From contig CAZIKN010000001.1 in NCBI GenBank assembly GCA_964539805.1, positions 62,001 to 126,000 of the forward strand: a stretch of DNA of 64,000 nucleotides, read 5' to 3'. The notes under the pieces are model-generated. The model searched no databases and had not been told where the DNA came from. It saw nothing but the letters and a program-made list of their open reading frames with translations. A program made the position numbers and the translations under genes. The DNA is from M3007 sp964539805 (lineage in GTDB: Bacteria; Bacteroidota; Bacteroidia; Chitinophagales; Saprospiraceae). The first letter of the stretch is position 1; each line of letters begins with the position of its first letter. This document shows, piece after piece, positions 1 through 8,850 of the stretch.

Positions 1-569
1 CCGACTCCAAAAACGTGTTTGAGCAACGCCGAAACCTGCATTTCCGCAGCCTGATCGTGGATGCTACCGCCCAGTTTGAATTCAATTTCTTACCTTATGT
101 ACATGGGCACCGCGAATATTACTACACCCCATACCTGTTTGCAGGCCCAACATTTTTCCGCTTCAATCCGCAGGCAGAGCTGGACGGAGACTGGATCAAT
201 TTGCAAGAACAGGGAACAGAAGGCCAATTCCGGGGCGAGGAGTACAACACCCTCCAAGGCGGTATCGCTTACGGCATAGGCTTTAAATATGACCTTTCCT
301 ACCGTTGGAGCATAAACGTTGAGCTAAGCGGTCGCCGGGTTTTTACAGATTACCTGGATGATGTGAGCAAAACCTACCCAGACACCCGCGATGTGCGCGC
401 TCAGCGGGGCGAAACGGCGGCCCGCTTGGTGGACCGCTCCATTGAGCCCAAAATAGGTGAGCCGGGCCGGCAGCGCGGCAATGGCAAACGCAATGACAGC
501 TATGCCTTTTTGAGTATTGGCCTGCAATATTATTTCGGCTATATCCGCTGCCCGGGGCTTACCCGATAA
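1..569 (+). CDS. C-terminal part of a DUF6089-type outer-membrane protein (partial)
   Basis: The reading frame is open to the left edge of the window, so the N-terminus and any signal peptide are missing. About 188 residues remain. The aromatic-rich alternating pattern (TPYLFAGPTFFRFNPQA near the start, then GIGFKYDLSYRW, and a final GLQYYFGY strand) is typical of Bacteroidota beta-barrel proteins annotated as DUF6089, and the protein should sit in the outer membrane. A basic, polar insertion (about residues 125-165) precedes the last strand and could be a surface or periplasmic loop. It converges on mutS with only four bases between the stop codons. The molecular function of the family is not known to me; the family call is by pattern only. 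Confidence 0.7.
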   Translation, partial: DSKNVFEQRRNLHFRSLIVDATAQFEFNFLPYVHGHREYYYTPYLFAGPTFFRFNPQAELDGDWINLQEQGTEGQFRGEEYNTLQGGIAYGIGFKYDLSYRWSINVELSGRRVFTDYLDDVSKTYPDTRDVRAQRGETAARLVDRSIEPKIGEPGRQRGNGKRNDSYAFLSIGLQYYFGYIRCPGLTR

Positions 570-573
570 GGCG

Positions 574-3267
574 TTATTTCTTCTCCGCTATTTTTCTCAA
601 TTCATTCAGTTTCCACAGGGCATCCATGGGTGTCATTGTGTTCAGGTCGAGATTGAGCAACTCTTCTTTGATTTTCAGAGTGTAATCATCCACATCAAAA
701 ATGCGGAGCTGTATCGGCGCTCCTATATTCTTAACTTTTTCCTTCAAGTTGGCACTCTGTGGCTGCTGGCCCGCCTTGTTGGCCTGGTTCTGGGGAACAT
801 TGCTTTCCACGGATTTTTCCTCCAGGGTTTTAAGGATAACATTGGCGCGTTCGATGATGGATTGCGGCATACCAGCCATTCGGGCCACATGGATCCCAAA
901 AGAGTGGTTGGAGCCGCCGGGGCTAAGTTTGCGCAGGAAAATGACCTTATGTCCCACTTCTTTAGTACTCACATGAAAATTATGGATGCGTTCGTGGGTT
1001 TCCGCCAATTCATTCAACTCATGGTAATGAGTGGCAAACAGGGTTTTGGGCCGTGCCTTGCCATTGTCATGCAAATATTCCGCAAGGCTCCAGGCGATGC
1101 TGATGCCGTCATAAGTGCTGGTTCCGCGCCCTATTTCGTCCAGCAAAATGAGCGACCGTTCGCTGATATTGTTCATAATCAGCGAAGTCTCGTTCATTTC
1201 CACCATAAATGTACTCTCGCCGCCGCTGATGTTGTCGCTGGCGCCAACGCGAGTGAACACCTTGTCTATCAAGCCAATACGCGCACTTTTTGCCGGCACA
1301 TAACTGCCCATCTGGGCCATGAGGGCTATAAGGGCGGTCTGGCGGAGCAAAGCCGACTTACCCGCCATATTAGGGCCAGTGATGAGCATGACCTGTACTG
1401 ACTCATTGTCCAAATACACATCATTGGGAACAAAAGGATCGCCAGCAGGCAATTGCGTCTCGATCACCGGATGCCGACCATCACGAATGTCCAGCACATA
1501 CGTTTCATCTAATTCGGGCTGATGGTAATGCCGCTTGAGGGCAACAGTGGCAAAGGAGAGGAGGCAGTCCAACTGCGCGATCAGGTAGGCATTGTGCTGT
1601 ATGGGCTGAATGTATTGACCGATAGATTCCACCAAGGATTTGAACAACCTATCTTCCAATTCCAAAATCTTTTCTTCCGCGCCCAATATCTTGGCTTCCA
1701 ATATTTTAAGTTCCTCGGTAATATAGCGTTCGCCATTGGCAATGGTCTGTTTGCGCGTCCACTCGGGCGGCACCTGATCCTTCCATTTGGCCGTTACCTC
1801 TATGTAATAGCCGAAAACGTTGTTAAAGGCCACCTTTAGGCTGGGTATGCCCGTTCGTTCTATTTCACGTTGTTGAATTTGCAACAAAATATCGCGGCTG
1901 TTGCGGGCAATGTTGCGCAGTTCATCCAATTCGGCATCACAGCCATCGGCGATGGCACCGCCCTTGCGCACATCGGCGGGCGGGTCAGGAGCCAGATCGC
2001 GTTCGATGCGGGCAAGCATGGATCGGCATTCGTTGAGGCCCTCTTTGACCCGGATCAGGAGACTGGGAGCCTGAGGCTGAATGGCGTGTTTCAGTTGCCC
2101 GATGGCCAGCAAGGCCCGTCGGATTTGCATCACCTCGCGAGGGTTGATTTTGCCGACGGCTGTTTTGCTCATCAGGCGTTCGAGGTCGCCGATTTGGCGG
2201 ATCTGCGGGGCTATGTCCTGAGCAAATTCCTGTTGTTCCACAAAAAAACCGACCGCCTCATGGCGTTCCCTGATCTGGATCAATTGCGTCAGCGGCAGCA
2301 GCACCCATTTGCGGAGCAAACGGGCCCCCATTGGGCTAATGGTGTGGTCCAGGACGGAGAGCAGGGGCGTGCCGTTTTCGTGGTTGCTGTTGACCAATTC
2401 GAGGTTGCGGATGGTGAAGCGGTCCAACCACACATACTGATCTGTTTGCAGACGGCTGATGGAAAGGATATGGGCCAACCGCGTGTTTTCGGTGGCGGCG
2501 AGGTAATGAAGAATGGCTCCCGCGGCCGTTTGGCCGTAATCCAATTCTTCAATGCCGAATCCTTTCAGGCTTTGGGTCTGGAAATGGGTCAGCAGTTTTT
2601 CACGGGCAAAATCACGGGTAAAAATCCAGTCTTCCAAGGTGGAAAGATAGAATTTGTCGCCATAAGTGGCCGCAAACTCCTTCATCCGGCTTTTGGGCAG
2701 CACCACTTCGGCGGGCCTGAAACTTTGCAGCAGTTTGTCCATAGTGGCCGCATCACCTTCCGAGACAAAAAACTCACCCGTGCTGATGTCCAAGAACGCT
2801 GCCCCCATGCGTTCGTTGGGGCCGTAAGCCAGCGTGGCCAGGAAATTGTTGGCATTGTGCTCCAGCAGCGCATCGTCCGTGGTGATGCCCGGCGTGACCA
2901 CTTCTGTGACAGCGCGGCGCACGACCTTGCCCGGCACAGGTTTTTCCATTTGCTCGCAGATCGCCACGCGATACCCCGCCCGCACCAAGCGCGGCAGGTA
3001 CATGTCCATGGCATGGTGGGGAAAACCCGCCAGTTCCACATCAGAGCCGCCATTGTTACGGCTCGTAAGGGTAATGCCCAATGCACGGGAGGCCTTTACG
3101 GCATCCTCGCTAAAAGTTTCGTAAAAATCGCCCACGCGAAACAACAGTATCGCTTCGGGATATTTGGCCTTTACCTGTGCGTATTGGGCCATGAGGGGCG
3201 TCACGGTGCCGCCTCCGGGCATATTCAGGGTACCTTGTCCGTTGTCGTCTTTTTTGGGTCGTGCCAT
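574..3267 (-). CDS. mutS: DNA mismatch repair protein MutS
   Basis: MutS binds mismatched or looped DNA and starts methyl-independent mismatch repair with MutL. At 897 residues it is of normal length. The mismatch-probing Phe-x-Glu motif is present (GDFYETF, Phe48 and Glu50), followed by connector, lever and clamp domains. The ATPase has Walker A GPNMAGKS (residues 631-638), a Walker B LILLDEIGRGTST near residue 705, the ST...GGESTFMVEM signature and FATHYHEL. I chose the ATG at 3267 rather than a TTG nine bases upstream because the protein then begins MARPKK and a TACTTTTG -7 element ends six bases before it. The last 80 residues form the low-complexity linker and C-terminal helix usual in the family. 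It is transcribed alone and converges on the DUF6089-type gene. Confidence 0.97.
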   Translation of the reverse strand: MARPKKDDNGQGTLNMPGGGTVTPLMAQYAQVKAKYPEAILLFRVGDFYETFSEDAVKASRALGITLTSRNNGGSDVELAGFPHHAMDMYLPRLVRAGYRVAICEQMEKPVPGKVVRRAVTEVVTPGITTDDALLEHNANNFLATLAYGPNERMGAAFLDISTGEFFVSEGDAATMDKLLQSFRPAEVVLPKSRMKEFAATYGDKFYLSTLEDWIFTRDFAREKLLTHFQTQSLKGFGIEELDYGQTAAGAILHYLAATENTRLAHILSISRLQTDQYVWLDRFTIRNLELVNSNHENGTPLLSVLDHTISPMGARLLRKWVLLPLTQLIQIRERHEAVGFFVEQQEFAQDIAPQIRQIGDLERLMSKTAVGKINPREVMQIRRALLAIGQLKHAIQPQAPSLLIRVKEGLNECRSMLARIERDLAPDPPADVRKGGAIADGCDAELDELRNIARNSRDILLQIQQREIERTGIPSLKVAFNNVFGYYIEVTAKWKDQVPPEWTRKQTIANGERYITEELKILEAKILGAEEKILELEDRLFKSLVESIGQYIQPIQHNAYLIAQLDCLLSFATVALKRHYHQPELDETYVLDIRDGRHPVIETQLPAGDPFVPNDVYLDNESVQVMLITGPNMAGKSALLRQTALIALMAQMGSYVPAKSARIGLIDKVFTRVGASDNISGGESTFMVEMNETSLIMNNISERSLILLDEIGRGTSTYDGISIAWSLAEYLHDNGKARPKTLFATHYHELNELAETHERIHNFHVSTKEVGHKVIFLRKLSPGGSNHSFGIHVARMAGMPQSIIERANVILKTLEEKSVESNVPQNQANKAGQQPQSANLKEKVKNIGAPIQLRIFDVDDYTLKIKEELLNLDLNTMTPMDALWKLNELRKIAEKK

Positions 3268-3273
3268 AGGCGG

Positions 3274-3281
3274 CAAAAGTA
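3274..3281 (-). promoter_or_regulatory. Candidate -7 promoter element of mutS
   Basis: Read on the minus strand this is TACTTTTG, matching the Bacteroidota -7 consensus TAnnTTTG. It ends only six bases before the mutS ATG, so transcription would start almost at the start codon and the message would be leaderless or nearly so. No convincing -33 TTTG is visible. Confidence 0.4.
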
Positions 3282-3498
3282 GAAAAAGCGGTGCGGATTT
3301 GGGGAAATAGTTTGTGGGATCTTAATTCGCTCCGCGCACAAACACTGTTTGTGGGTTTTAACAATAGAGTGCGGGGCGAAGTCGGCTATTTGCCTGATAT
3401 CGCCGAGGGTGAGCATAATGACCAAGTTTCCATCAGCGAAGAAAAAAATTGCACTCAAAAGCCCGGATAACACCCAAATTTCCATAGAAAACACCCCT

Positions 3499-6400
3499 TC
3501 ACTCCAACCACTTTCGTACGAGTGCAAAATCAATCCCCGGCACCCCAGCGACCTCCAATGCTTTCAGGTCGCCGAGAAAAGCATCGCGGTAGGTGGGCAG
3601 ATTTTGCTGGTTGAAGGGCTGGTCTTTCCATTTTTTGTACTCGGATTCGGCTTCCTTTTGCCTGCCTTGCAGCAGCAAGGCAGGGGCGAGGTTGGTAGGA
3701 GCAAAGGCGTTTGTTGGGTCGAGTTCGAGGGCGCGGCGGATACTGGCCTCGGCTCCTTTGCCGTCCGGGGCGAAGAGTTGGAAAAAGCCGAGGCTGTTGT
3801 ATTCTTTGGAGGCGGCGACGCGCAGGGCCGCCGTCGTGTCGAGGGCAAGTTGGCGCTCGCGGAGGCGGAGGGCGGTTTGGTAGCCGGGGATTCGGTCTTT
3901 GTAGTTGGGTAGTTTCGTGGCTTCTTGGGTTATTTCTCGGGCGAAACGGCCCAATTCCGGAGCATTGGCGACCCGGAAAAGCCGTTCAAAGTCGAATACT
4001 TGCCCTGTCTTTTCCGCAATGGTATACAGATTTTGCAAAACAGCGGCGTCGTGTTTCTTGCTTTCTGCCTTTTCATAAAGTTGCCGCGCCTCATCCCATT
4101 TTTCTTTTTTGAAAAAATAGTCGCCGGAGAATTTCAACTCCCAGAAATTTTCCAAGACCAAAAACCTGCCGAAGTCGAATACTTGCCCTGTCTTTTCCGC
4201 AATGGTATACAGATTTTGCAAAACAGCGGCGTCGCGTTTCTTGCTTTCTGCCTTTTCATAAAGTTGCCTCGCCTCGTCCCATTTTTCTTTTTCAAAAAAA
4301 TAGTCGCCGTAGAATTTCAACTCCCAGGGGTTTTCGGAAGCCAAAATTTGCGCAAGCGACCGCGTTTTTACCTGAAAAAGCCACCTCAAAGTTTCGCATT
4401 CGCTCCGTTCAAGGCCAAGCCCACAAGCCCGTTCCACATACCGCTCCGCCGTGTCCGGCCTGCCAGATTCGAGGATGTCCTTCGCCCAGTTTTGATACAA
4501 CTGCCCAAGCCGAAGGGCAAAAGTACTGTCGTCCGAAATGTTCCGTGCCGCCCGGTAGAGCCGTTCGGCACGGGCATAGAAACATGCGGTGCGTTCGAGT
4601 TGCTGGCTGTTGCGGGTGTTTTGGGAATATAGTTCGGCAAAGGCTGCGATTTGCCAGACGTCGCCGGAGGCCAAGAGGATATTTTCGTTATCGGGCTGCG
4701 CATCTAGGAGGTTTTCAAGGCCGTATGCACTCAGTTGGGGCTGCATAAGCCCGGCAAGCCCTTTTACGCGCCCAACCACCCCAAAGCCGCTTGGAGGAGC
4801 CAAATCCCAGATTTTCGCCGTGCCGTCCCAAGCCCCCGTGGCGAGGCGTTTGCCGTCCGGCGAAAAGGCAACGCTAATGACACAGAACTTATGCCCTACG
4901 AGGGTGACGATCGATTTGCCGCTTTCCAAATCCCAAATTTTTGCCGTATTGTCCCAAGACCCCGTGGCTAAGCGTTTGCCGTCCGGCGAAAAGGCAACGT
5001 CAATGACCCCGTCCGTATGCCCTCCGAGGGTGAGGCTCGATTTTCCGCTTTCCAAATCCCAAATTTTCGCCATATCGTACAAAGCCCCCGTGGCCAGGCG
5101 TTTGCCGTCCGGCGAAAAGGCAACGCTAATGACCTCGTCCGTATGCCCTTCGAGGGTGAGGTTCGCTTTGCCGCTTTCCAAATCCCAGATTTTCGCCGTA
5201 TTATCTTCAGACCCCGTGGCCAGGCATTTGCCGTCCGGCGAAAAGGCAACACTCAAGACACTGGAAGTATGCCCCACGAGGGTGAGACTCGCTTTGCCGA
5301 CCTGCCCTGTTGAGGGTTCCAAATCCCAAATTTTCACCGTGTTATCGTAAGACCCCGTGGCTAAGCGTTTGCCATCCGGCGAAAAGGCAACGCTACTGAC
5401 CCCGTCCGTATGCCCTTCGAGCGAAAGGCTCTGTTTGCCGCTTTCCAAATCCCAAATTTTCGCCGTGTTATCTTCAGACCCCGCGGCGAGGCGTTTGCCG
5501 TCCGACGAAAAGGCAACGCTACTGACCCCGTCCGAATGCCCTTGGAGCGTGAGGCTCGATTTTCCGCTTTCCAAATCCCAGATTTTCGCCGTACCGTACC
5601 AATCCCCCGTGGCAAGGCGCTTGCCGTCCGGCGAAAAGGCAACGCTAATGGCCCCGTCCGTATCCACTTCGAGCGTGAGGCTCTCTTTGTCGCCTTCCAA
5701 ATCCCAGATTTTCGCCGTATTGTCGGAAGAACCCGTGGCGAGGTGTTTGCCGTCCGGCGAAAAGGCAACGCTAATGACCTCGTCCGTATGCCCTTCGAGC
5801 GTGAGGTTCGATTTTCCGCTTTCCAAATCCCAGATTTTCGCCGTACTGTCGGAAGAACCCGTGGCGAGGCGTTTGCCATCCGGCGAAAAGGCAACGCTCA
5901 AGACCGAGTTCTTATGCCCTTCAAGGATGAGGCTCGATTTGCCGCTTTCCAAATCCCAGATTTTCGCCGTACTGTCGGAAGAACCCGTGGCGAGGCGTTT
6001 GCCATCCGGCGAAAAGGCAACGCTCAAGACCGAGTTCTTATGCCCTTCAAGGATGAGGCTCGATTTGCCACTTTCCAAATCCCAGATTTTCGCCGTATTG
6101 TCCCCACCCCCCGTGGCCAGGCGTTTGCCGTCCGGCGAAAAAGCAACGCTATTGACCGAGTACTTATGACCTTCTAGGTTGAGACTCGATTTGCCACTTT
6201 CCAAATCCCAGATTTTCGCCGTACTGTCCCTAGACCCCGTGGCGAGGCGTTTGCCGTCCGGCGAAAAGGCAACGCTAATGACATCGTCCGTATGCCCTTC
6301 GAGCGTGAGGTTCGATTTTCCGCTTTCCAAATCCCAGATTTTCGCCGTACTGTCGGAAGAACCCGTGGCGAGGCGTTTGCCATCCGGCGAAAAGGCAACG

Positions 6401-7143
6401 CTCAAGACCGAGTTCTTATGCCCTTCAAGGATGAGGCTCGATTTGCCNNNNNNNNNNNNNNNNNNNNNNNNNNNNNNNNNNNNNNNNNNNNNNNNNNNNN
6501 NNNNNNNNNNNNNNNNNNNNNNNNNNNNNNNNNNNNNNNNNNNNNNNAGGCGTTTGCCATCCGGCGAAAAGGCAACACACTTGACTTCGGCGGTATGCCC
6601 GAGCAAGTTCGAGACCCAAGGAAGGGGTGTGTGGGCGGGGTTGTCATTGTAATATAAGGCATCTACGAGAGCGCGGGTCACTTGCAGGTTGTCGTCGTCC
6701 ACATAGCGGTGGGCGAACTCGGCGAGGCGGTAGGCTTCGGTGCGTAAACCGTCGCGCAGGGCGGTCTGGGATTTGTAGGCGAGGTCGTTGGCGTAGGCGC
6801 GGCGGGCGGCACGGAGATTGGCATCGGCGATAGCATCGGCGCGGGCGGTTGCCTTGCGCGCAGCATCGGCTTCGTGATTGGCGCGTTTGGTTTGGCGTGT
6901 GGCTTCCTTATATTTATCGGATATCTCGCGGGTAAAAGCAATGAACTGCTCGTCAATTTCCTTGCTCCTATCGGGGCAGTGTTCACGGGCAGCAGTGAGT
7001 TGTTTCAGGGCTTTATCAAACTCGCCATTGCTCCAGTAGTTGCGGGCGTTTTGCATCAGGGTGGCATATTGCAGACAGTTCTGCGCGGCAAGCGAGGCGT
7101 AGAAGGCCTGGGCGAGCAAAAACACAATTATGATCAGGCGCAT
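3499..7143 (-). CDS. Exported WD40-repeat/TPR protein of the STAND-SIR2/TIR operon (contains an assembly gap)
   Basis: Third gene of a minus-strand operon, starting three bases after the stop of the STAND gene. A signal peptide (about residues 1-20, ending SLAAQ) predicts export to the periplasm or surface. Then come a TPR-like helical pair, an Ala/Arg-rich predicted coiled coil (about 75-125), and a segment ALRDGLRTEAYRLAEFAHRY of a kind that in related proteins links an nSTAND1 module to its WD40 propeller. At least 14 WD40 blades follow, each 42 residues with the pattern VAFSPDGKRLATG...KIWDLESGK, several almost identical; 14 would make two seven-blade propellers. The C-terminal third is TPR-like and holds a 61-residue tandem duplication. 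The 100-N gap lies in blade 1, so the true blade number is unknown. WD40 propellers bind proteins, so I infer a sensor or scaffold role; no catalytic motif is seen. Confidence 0.85.
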   Translation of the reverse strand: MRLIIIVFLLAQAFYASLAAQNCLQYATLMQNARNYWSNGEFDKALKQLTAAREHCPDRSKEIDEQFIAFTREISDKYKEATRQTKRANHEADAARKATARADAIADANLRAARRAYANDLAYKSQTALRDGLRTEAYRLAEFAHRYVDDDNLQVTRALVDALYYNDNPAHTPLPWVSNLLGHTAEVKCVAFSPDGKRXXXXXXXXXXXXXXXXXXXXXXXXXXXXXXXXXXGKSSLILEGHKNSVLSVAFSPDGKRLATGSSDSTAKIWDLESGKSNLTLEGHTDDVISVAFSPDGKRLATGSRDSTAKIWDLESGKSSLNLEGHKYSVNSVAFSPDGKRLATGGGDNTAKIWDLESGKSSLILEGHKNSVLSVAFSPDGKRLATGSSDSTAKIWDLESGKSSLILEGHKNSVLSVAFSPDGKRLATGSSDSTAKIWDLESGKSNLTLEGHTDEVISVAFSPDGKHLATGSSDNTAKIWDLEGDKESLTLEVDTDGAISVAFSPDGKRLATGDWYGTAKIWDLESGKSSLTLQGHSDGVSSVAFSSDGKRLAAGSEDNTAKIWDLESGKQSLSLEGHTDGVSSVAFSPDGKRLATGSYDNTVKIWDLEPSTGQVGKASLTLVGHTSSVLSVAFSPDGKCLATGSEDNTAKIWDLESGKANLTLEGHTDEVISVAFSPDGKRLATGALYDMAKIWDLESGKSSLTLGGHTDGVIDVAFSPDGKRLATGSWDNTAKIWDLESGKSIVTLVGHKFCVISVAFSPDGKRLATGAWDGTAKIWDLAPPSGFGVVGRVKGLAGLMQPQLSAYGLENLLDAQPDNENILLASGDVWQIAAFAELYSQNTRNSQQLERTACFYARAERLYRAARNISDDSTFALRLGQLYQNWAKDILESGRPDTAERYVERACGLGLERSECETLRWLFQVKTRSLAQILASENPWELKFYGDYFFEKEKWDEARQLYEKAESKKRDAAVLQNLYTIAEKTGQVFDFGRFLVLENFWELKFSGDYFFKKEKWDEARQLYEKAESKKHDAAVLQNLYTIAEKTGQVFDFERLFRVANAPELGRFAREITQEATKLPNYKDRIPGYQTALRLRERQLALDTTAALRVAASKEYNSLGFFQLFAPDGKGAEASIRRALELDPTNAFAPTNLAPALLLQGRQKEAESEYKKWKDQPFNQQNLPTYRDAFLGDLKALEVAGVPGIDFALVRKWLE
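3980..4345 (-). repeat. 183-bp tandem duplication inside the WD40/TPR gene
   Basis: Two adjacent copies with a period of 183 bp (61 codons); for example GTCGAATACTTGCCCTGTC begins at 3991 and again at 4174. The encoded units share KEKWDEARQLYEKAES and LYTIAEKTGQVFDF and differ at only a few codons. Each unit looks like one TPR-type helical hairpin plus a spacer. The high identity indicates a recent duplication. Boundaries are approximate. Confidence 0.85.
4800..6610 (-). repeat. Array of 126-bp WD40 blade repeats
   Basis: In-frame tandem repeats of 126 bp (42 codons), at least 14 copies. The string CGGCGAAAAGGCAACGCTCA recurs at 5881, 6007 and 6385, exact multiples of 126 apart, and each copy continues into the same blade sequence. 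Some blades are nearly identical at the DNA level while others (for example around 5640 and 5100) have diverged, mostly at the predicted loop positions after GH and after LATG. This is the signature of recently amplified WD40 propellers. The array contains the first N gap. Confidence 0.9.
6448..6547. other. Assembly gap of 100 N inside the WD40 array
   Basis: Exactly 100 Ns, a conventional scaffold placeholder. The flanks are the first WD40 blade (ending GKR) and the GKSS end of a blade. With a 42-residue period the missing piece should be 17 residues plus a multiple of 42. The 34 codons shown fit neither 17 nor 59, so the gap length is nominal and one or more blades may be missing. Confidence 0.95.
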
Positions 7144-7146
7144 GAC

Positions 7147-8850
7147 TTATTGATTGTTTAGTGTGTCAATCGCCTGCTTATTTTCTTTTTGCAGGCGGGC
7201 GATGGAGTCTATTTTTGAGGAGGTTTCACGGATGAGGTAGTCGTTCTCTGCATCTTGATAGACCTGCTTTTTGCGCTGCAAATCCTGCATGGTGAAGTCA
7301 AGGCGTTGTTGTTTTTCCTGGAGAGCAGTGCGGAGTTTGGTGTCTGCATCGGTTTTAGCAGCCTGTATCTCTTTATTTTGCTTTTGCGATTGGATATACA
7401 ACTCCCTCGCCCACAAACTCGCCAAACTCGCCAAGGCCGCAAAGCCAATAGCGAAGCGGGTCATTTTCTGGGCTTTGCGCTTTTCCTGCTCCGCGAGTTG
7501 CTGGGCAGCAATGGCCGAATTTTTCAGTCGTTCCGCCTCCTCCGCCCTTCGCCGCTCCTCCACCAATTCCCGTTCCCTCTCCTCCGCCTCCAAGCGCAGC
7601 CGCTCCGCTTCCGCCTTTTGCGCCGCCAACAACTCCGCCGCCTCCACCGCTTTAAACCGCTCCAACACTGGCCCCACTAAGGTATCGTGGCTGATTTCAT
7701 AATACAACTCCCCCTTCCGCGTCTCGCGCTTCAACAATCGCTCGGTGTGCAGCAGTTCGAGCGCAGCCTGTGATACGCCGTATGCTTCCCGCATGGTGGA
7801 GGCTTCCATCATAATGCGGCGGCCATTGCGGATCAGGCCGCGGGCCAGCAATTTTTGCACGGCTTCCTGCTCGGCGGCGGGGATTTTTTCGAGCACGCCG
7901 TGGTAAAATTCATTGATGATCCGCTCAATGCCTTCGGCGTAGCCGTAAAAAGCGGGCGTAATCTGAAAACCCGCCGCATGTTTTTGCCGGATAATCTCGC
8001 CTTCCATATACTGGCAGACCATTTGCAACTGAAAAGCGGCGATTTCGCCCAAATGCACGTCGGCAGGGGTGGTGTCCGGCGCGGACGGGGCCGGGTTGCC
8101 GAGGCTGGATTGGCCTTTGCGCCCCAAAGCCTCCAAAATGCCTTCGAGCGCATCGGGGCTGTACCCGAACACGGGCGAGGCATACTCGCCGGACATGCCA
8201 GCGGGGCGGGTAATGGCGGCCACGGCGCGGTCGCGGTCGAGCGGTCGCAATTGGAAACGGCAGCGCAGGATGGCCGGGATGTCCGCCGAAAGTTCGTCTA
8301 AGAAGTAGAGAAAATCGGAACGGAGGCCGAACACAAACTTGGCCTGCAGCGGGGTCACCGCTTGCGGAGAAAGCCCTGCCGGCGGGCGGCGGTTGACGAT
8401 GGCGGCAAACTGGGTGATGAAAGCCGTGCGCTGTTCGGGCGTGTATAGCGTAAACAATTCCTCAAACTGGTCGAACACGATGATGGGCTTGAACACATCT
8501 CCCAAGTCCACATACCAAAAGCGGCTGAAATATTCCCACAGGCTGCGGTCTTCAGGCATATCGGCTGGGATGTAACCGCCCGCTTTGAGTTGGTGACAGA
8601 CCTGTAGTTCGGGGCTTTCGGCGGGGTTATTGAGGCGAATAAACACGGGTTTGTACTGGTTTTCCTCCAATTCGGGGCAGACACCCGCCTGCAACAGAGA
8701 GGTTTTGCCCGAACCCGAATCGCCAAACAGCACCACCAAATCGTTGAGCACGATAAGGCGGAAGAGTTCCTGTCTTTCGTCGTCGCGGCCAAAAAACAAA
8801 TGCCGGTAATCGCTCGTAAAAGAGCGCGAGCCTGGGTAGCGGTGCATCAT
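7147..8850 (-). CDS. STAND-family (nSTAND1-like) ATPase with coiled coil and one membrane segment
   Basis: A 567-residue signalling ATPase of the STAND/NLR type, presumed to oligomerise when it senses a trigger. The N-terminus RYPGSRSF...FFGRDDE is typical of nSTAND1 domains. Walker A is GDSGSGKT (residues 43-50) and Walker B is IIVFDQFEEL (122-131); a winged-helix-like region with ISHDTLV follows near residue 380. Residues about 400-465 are a charged coiled coil, 466-481 (FAIGFAALASLASLWA) a probable membrane segment preceded by basic residues, and the last 84 residues another coiled coil. By the positive-inside rule the ATPase is cytoplasmic and the C-terminal coil periplasmic. Its ATG overlaps the stop of the upstream SIR2/TIR gene (ATGA), so the two are probably translationally coupled. 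There is no WD40 domain on this chain; one is supplied by the next gene. Confidence 0.88.
   Translation of the reverse strand: MMHRYPGSRSFTSDYRHLFFGRDDERQELFRLIVLNDLVVLFGDSGSGKTSLLQAGVCPELEENQYKPVFIRLNNPAESPELQVCHQLKAGGYIPADMPEDRSLWEYFSRFWYVDLGDVFKPIIVFDQFEELFTLYTPEQRTAFITQFAAIVNRRPPAGLSPQAVTPLQAKFVFGLRSDFLYFLDELSADIPAILRCRFQLRPLDRDRAVAAITRPAGMSGEYASPVFGYSPDALEGILEALGRKGQSSLGNPAPSAPDTTPADVHLGEIAAFQLQMVCQYMEGEIIRQKHAAGFQITPAFYGYAEGIERIINEFYHGVLEKIPAAEQEAVQKLLARGLIRNGRRIMMEASTMREAYGVSQAALELLHTERLLKRETRKGELYYEISHDTLVGPVLERFKAVEAAELLAAQKAEAERLRLEAEERERELVEERRRAEEAERLKNSAIAAQQLAEQEKRKAQKMTRFAIGFAALASLASLWARELYIQSQKQNKEIQAAKTDADTKLRTALQEKQQRLDFTMQDLQRKKQVYQDAENDYLIRETSSKIDSIARLQKENKQAIDTLNNQ

Noticed and set aside
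1870..3282. 470-codon plus-strand frame opposite mutS
   Set aside because: It is the antisense shadow of a full-length, motif-complete MutS; the protein reads as low-complexity His/Gln/Phe-rich sequence without domains.
5357..6169. Long plus-strand frames with repeated LPSGEKATL segments
   Set aside because: They are the reverse-strand translation of the WD40 blade repeats; periodicity comes from the 126-bp unit, not from a real gene.
4800..6610. Possible CRISPR array
   Set aside because: Units are contiguous 126-bp coding repeats in frame, without unique spacers, and no cas genes are present.
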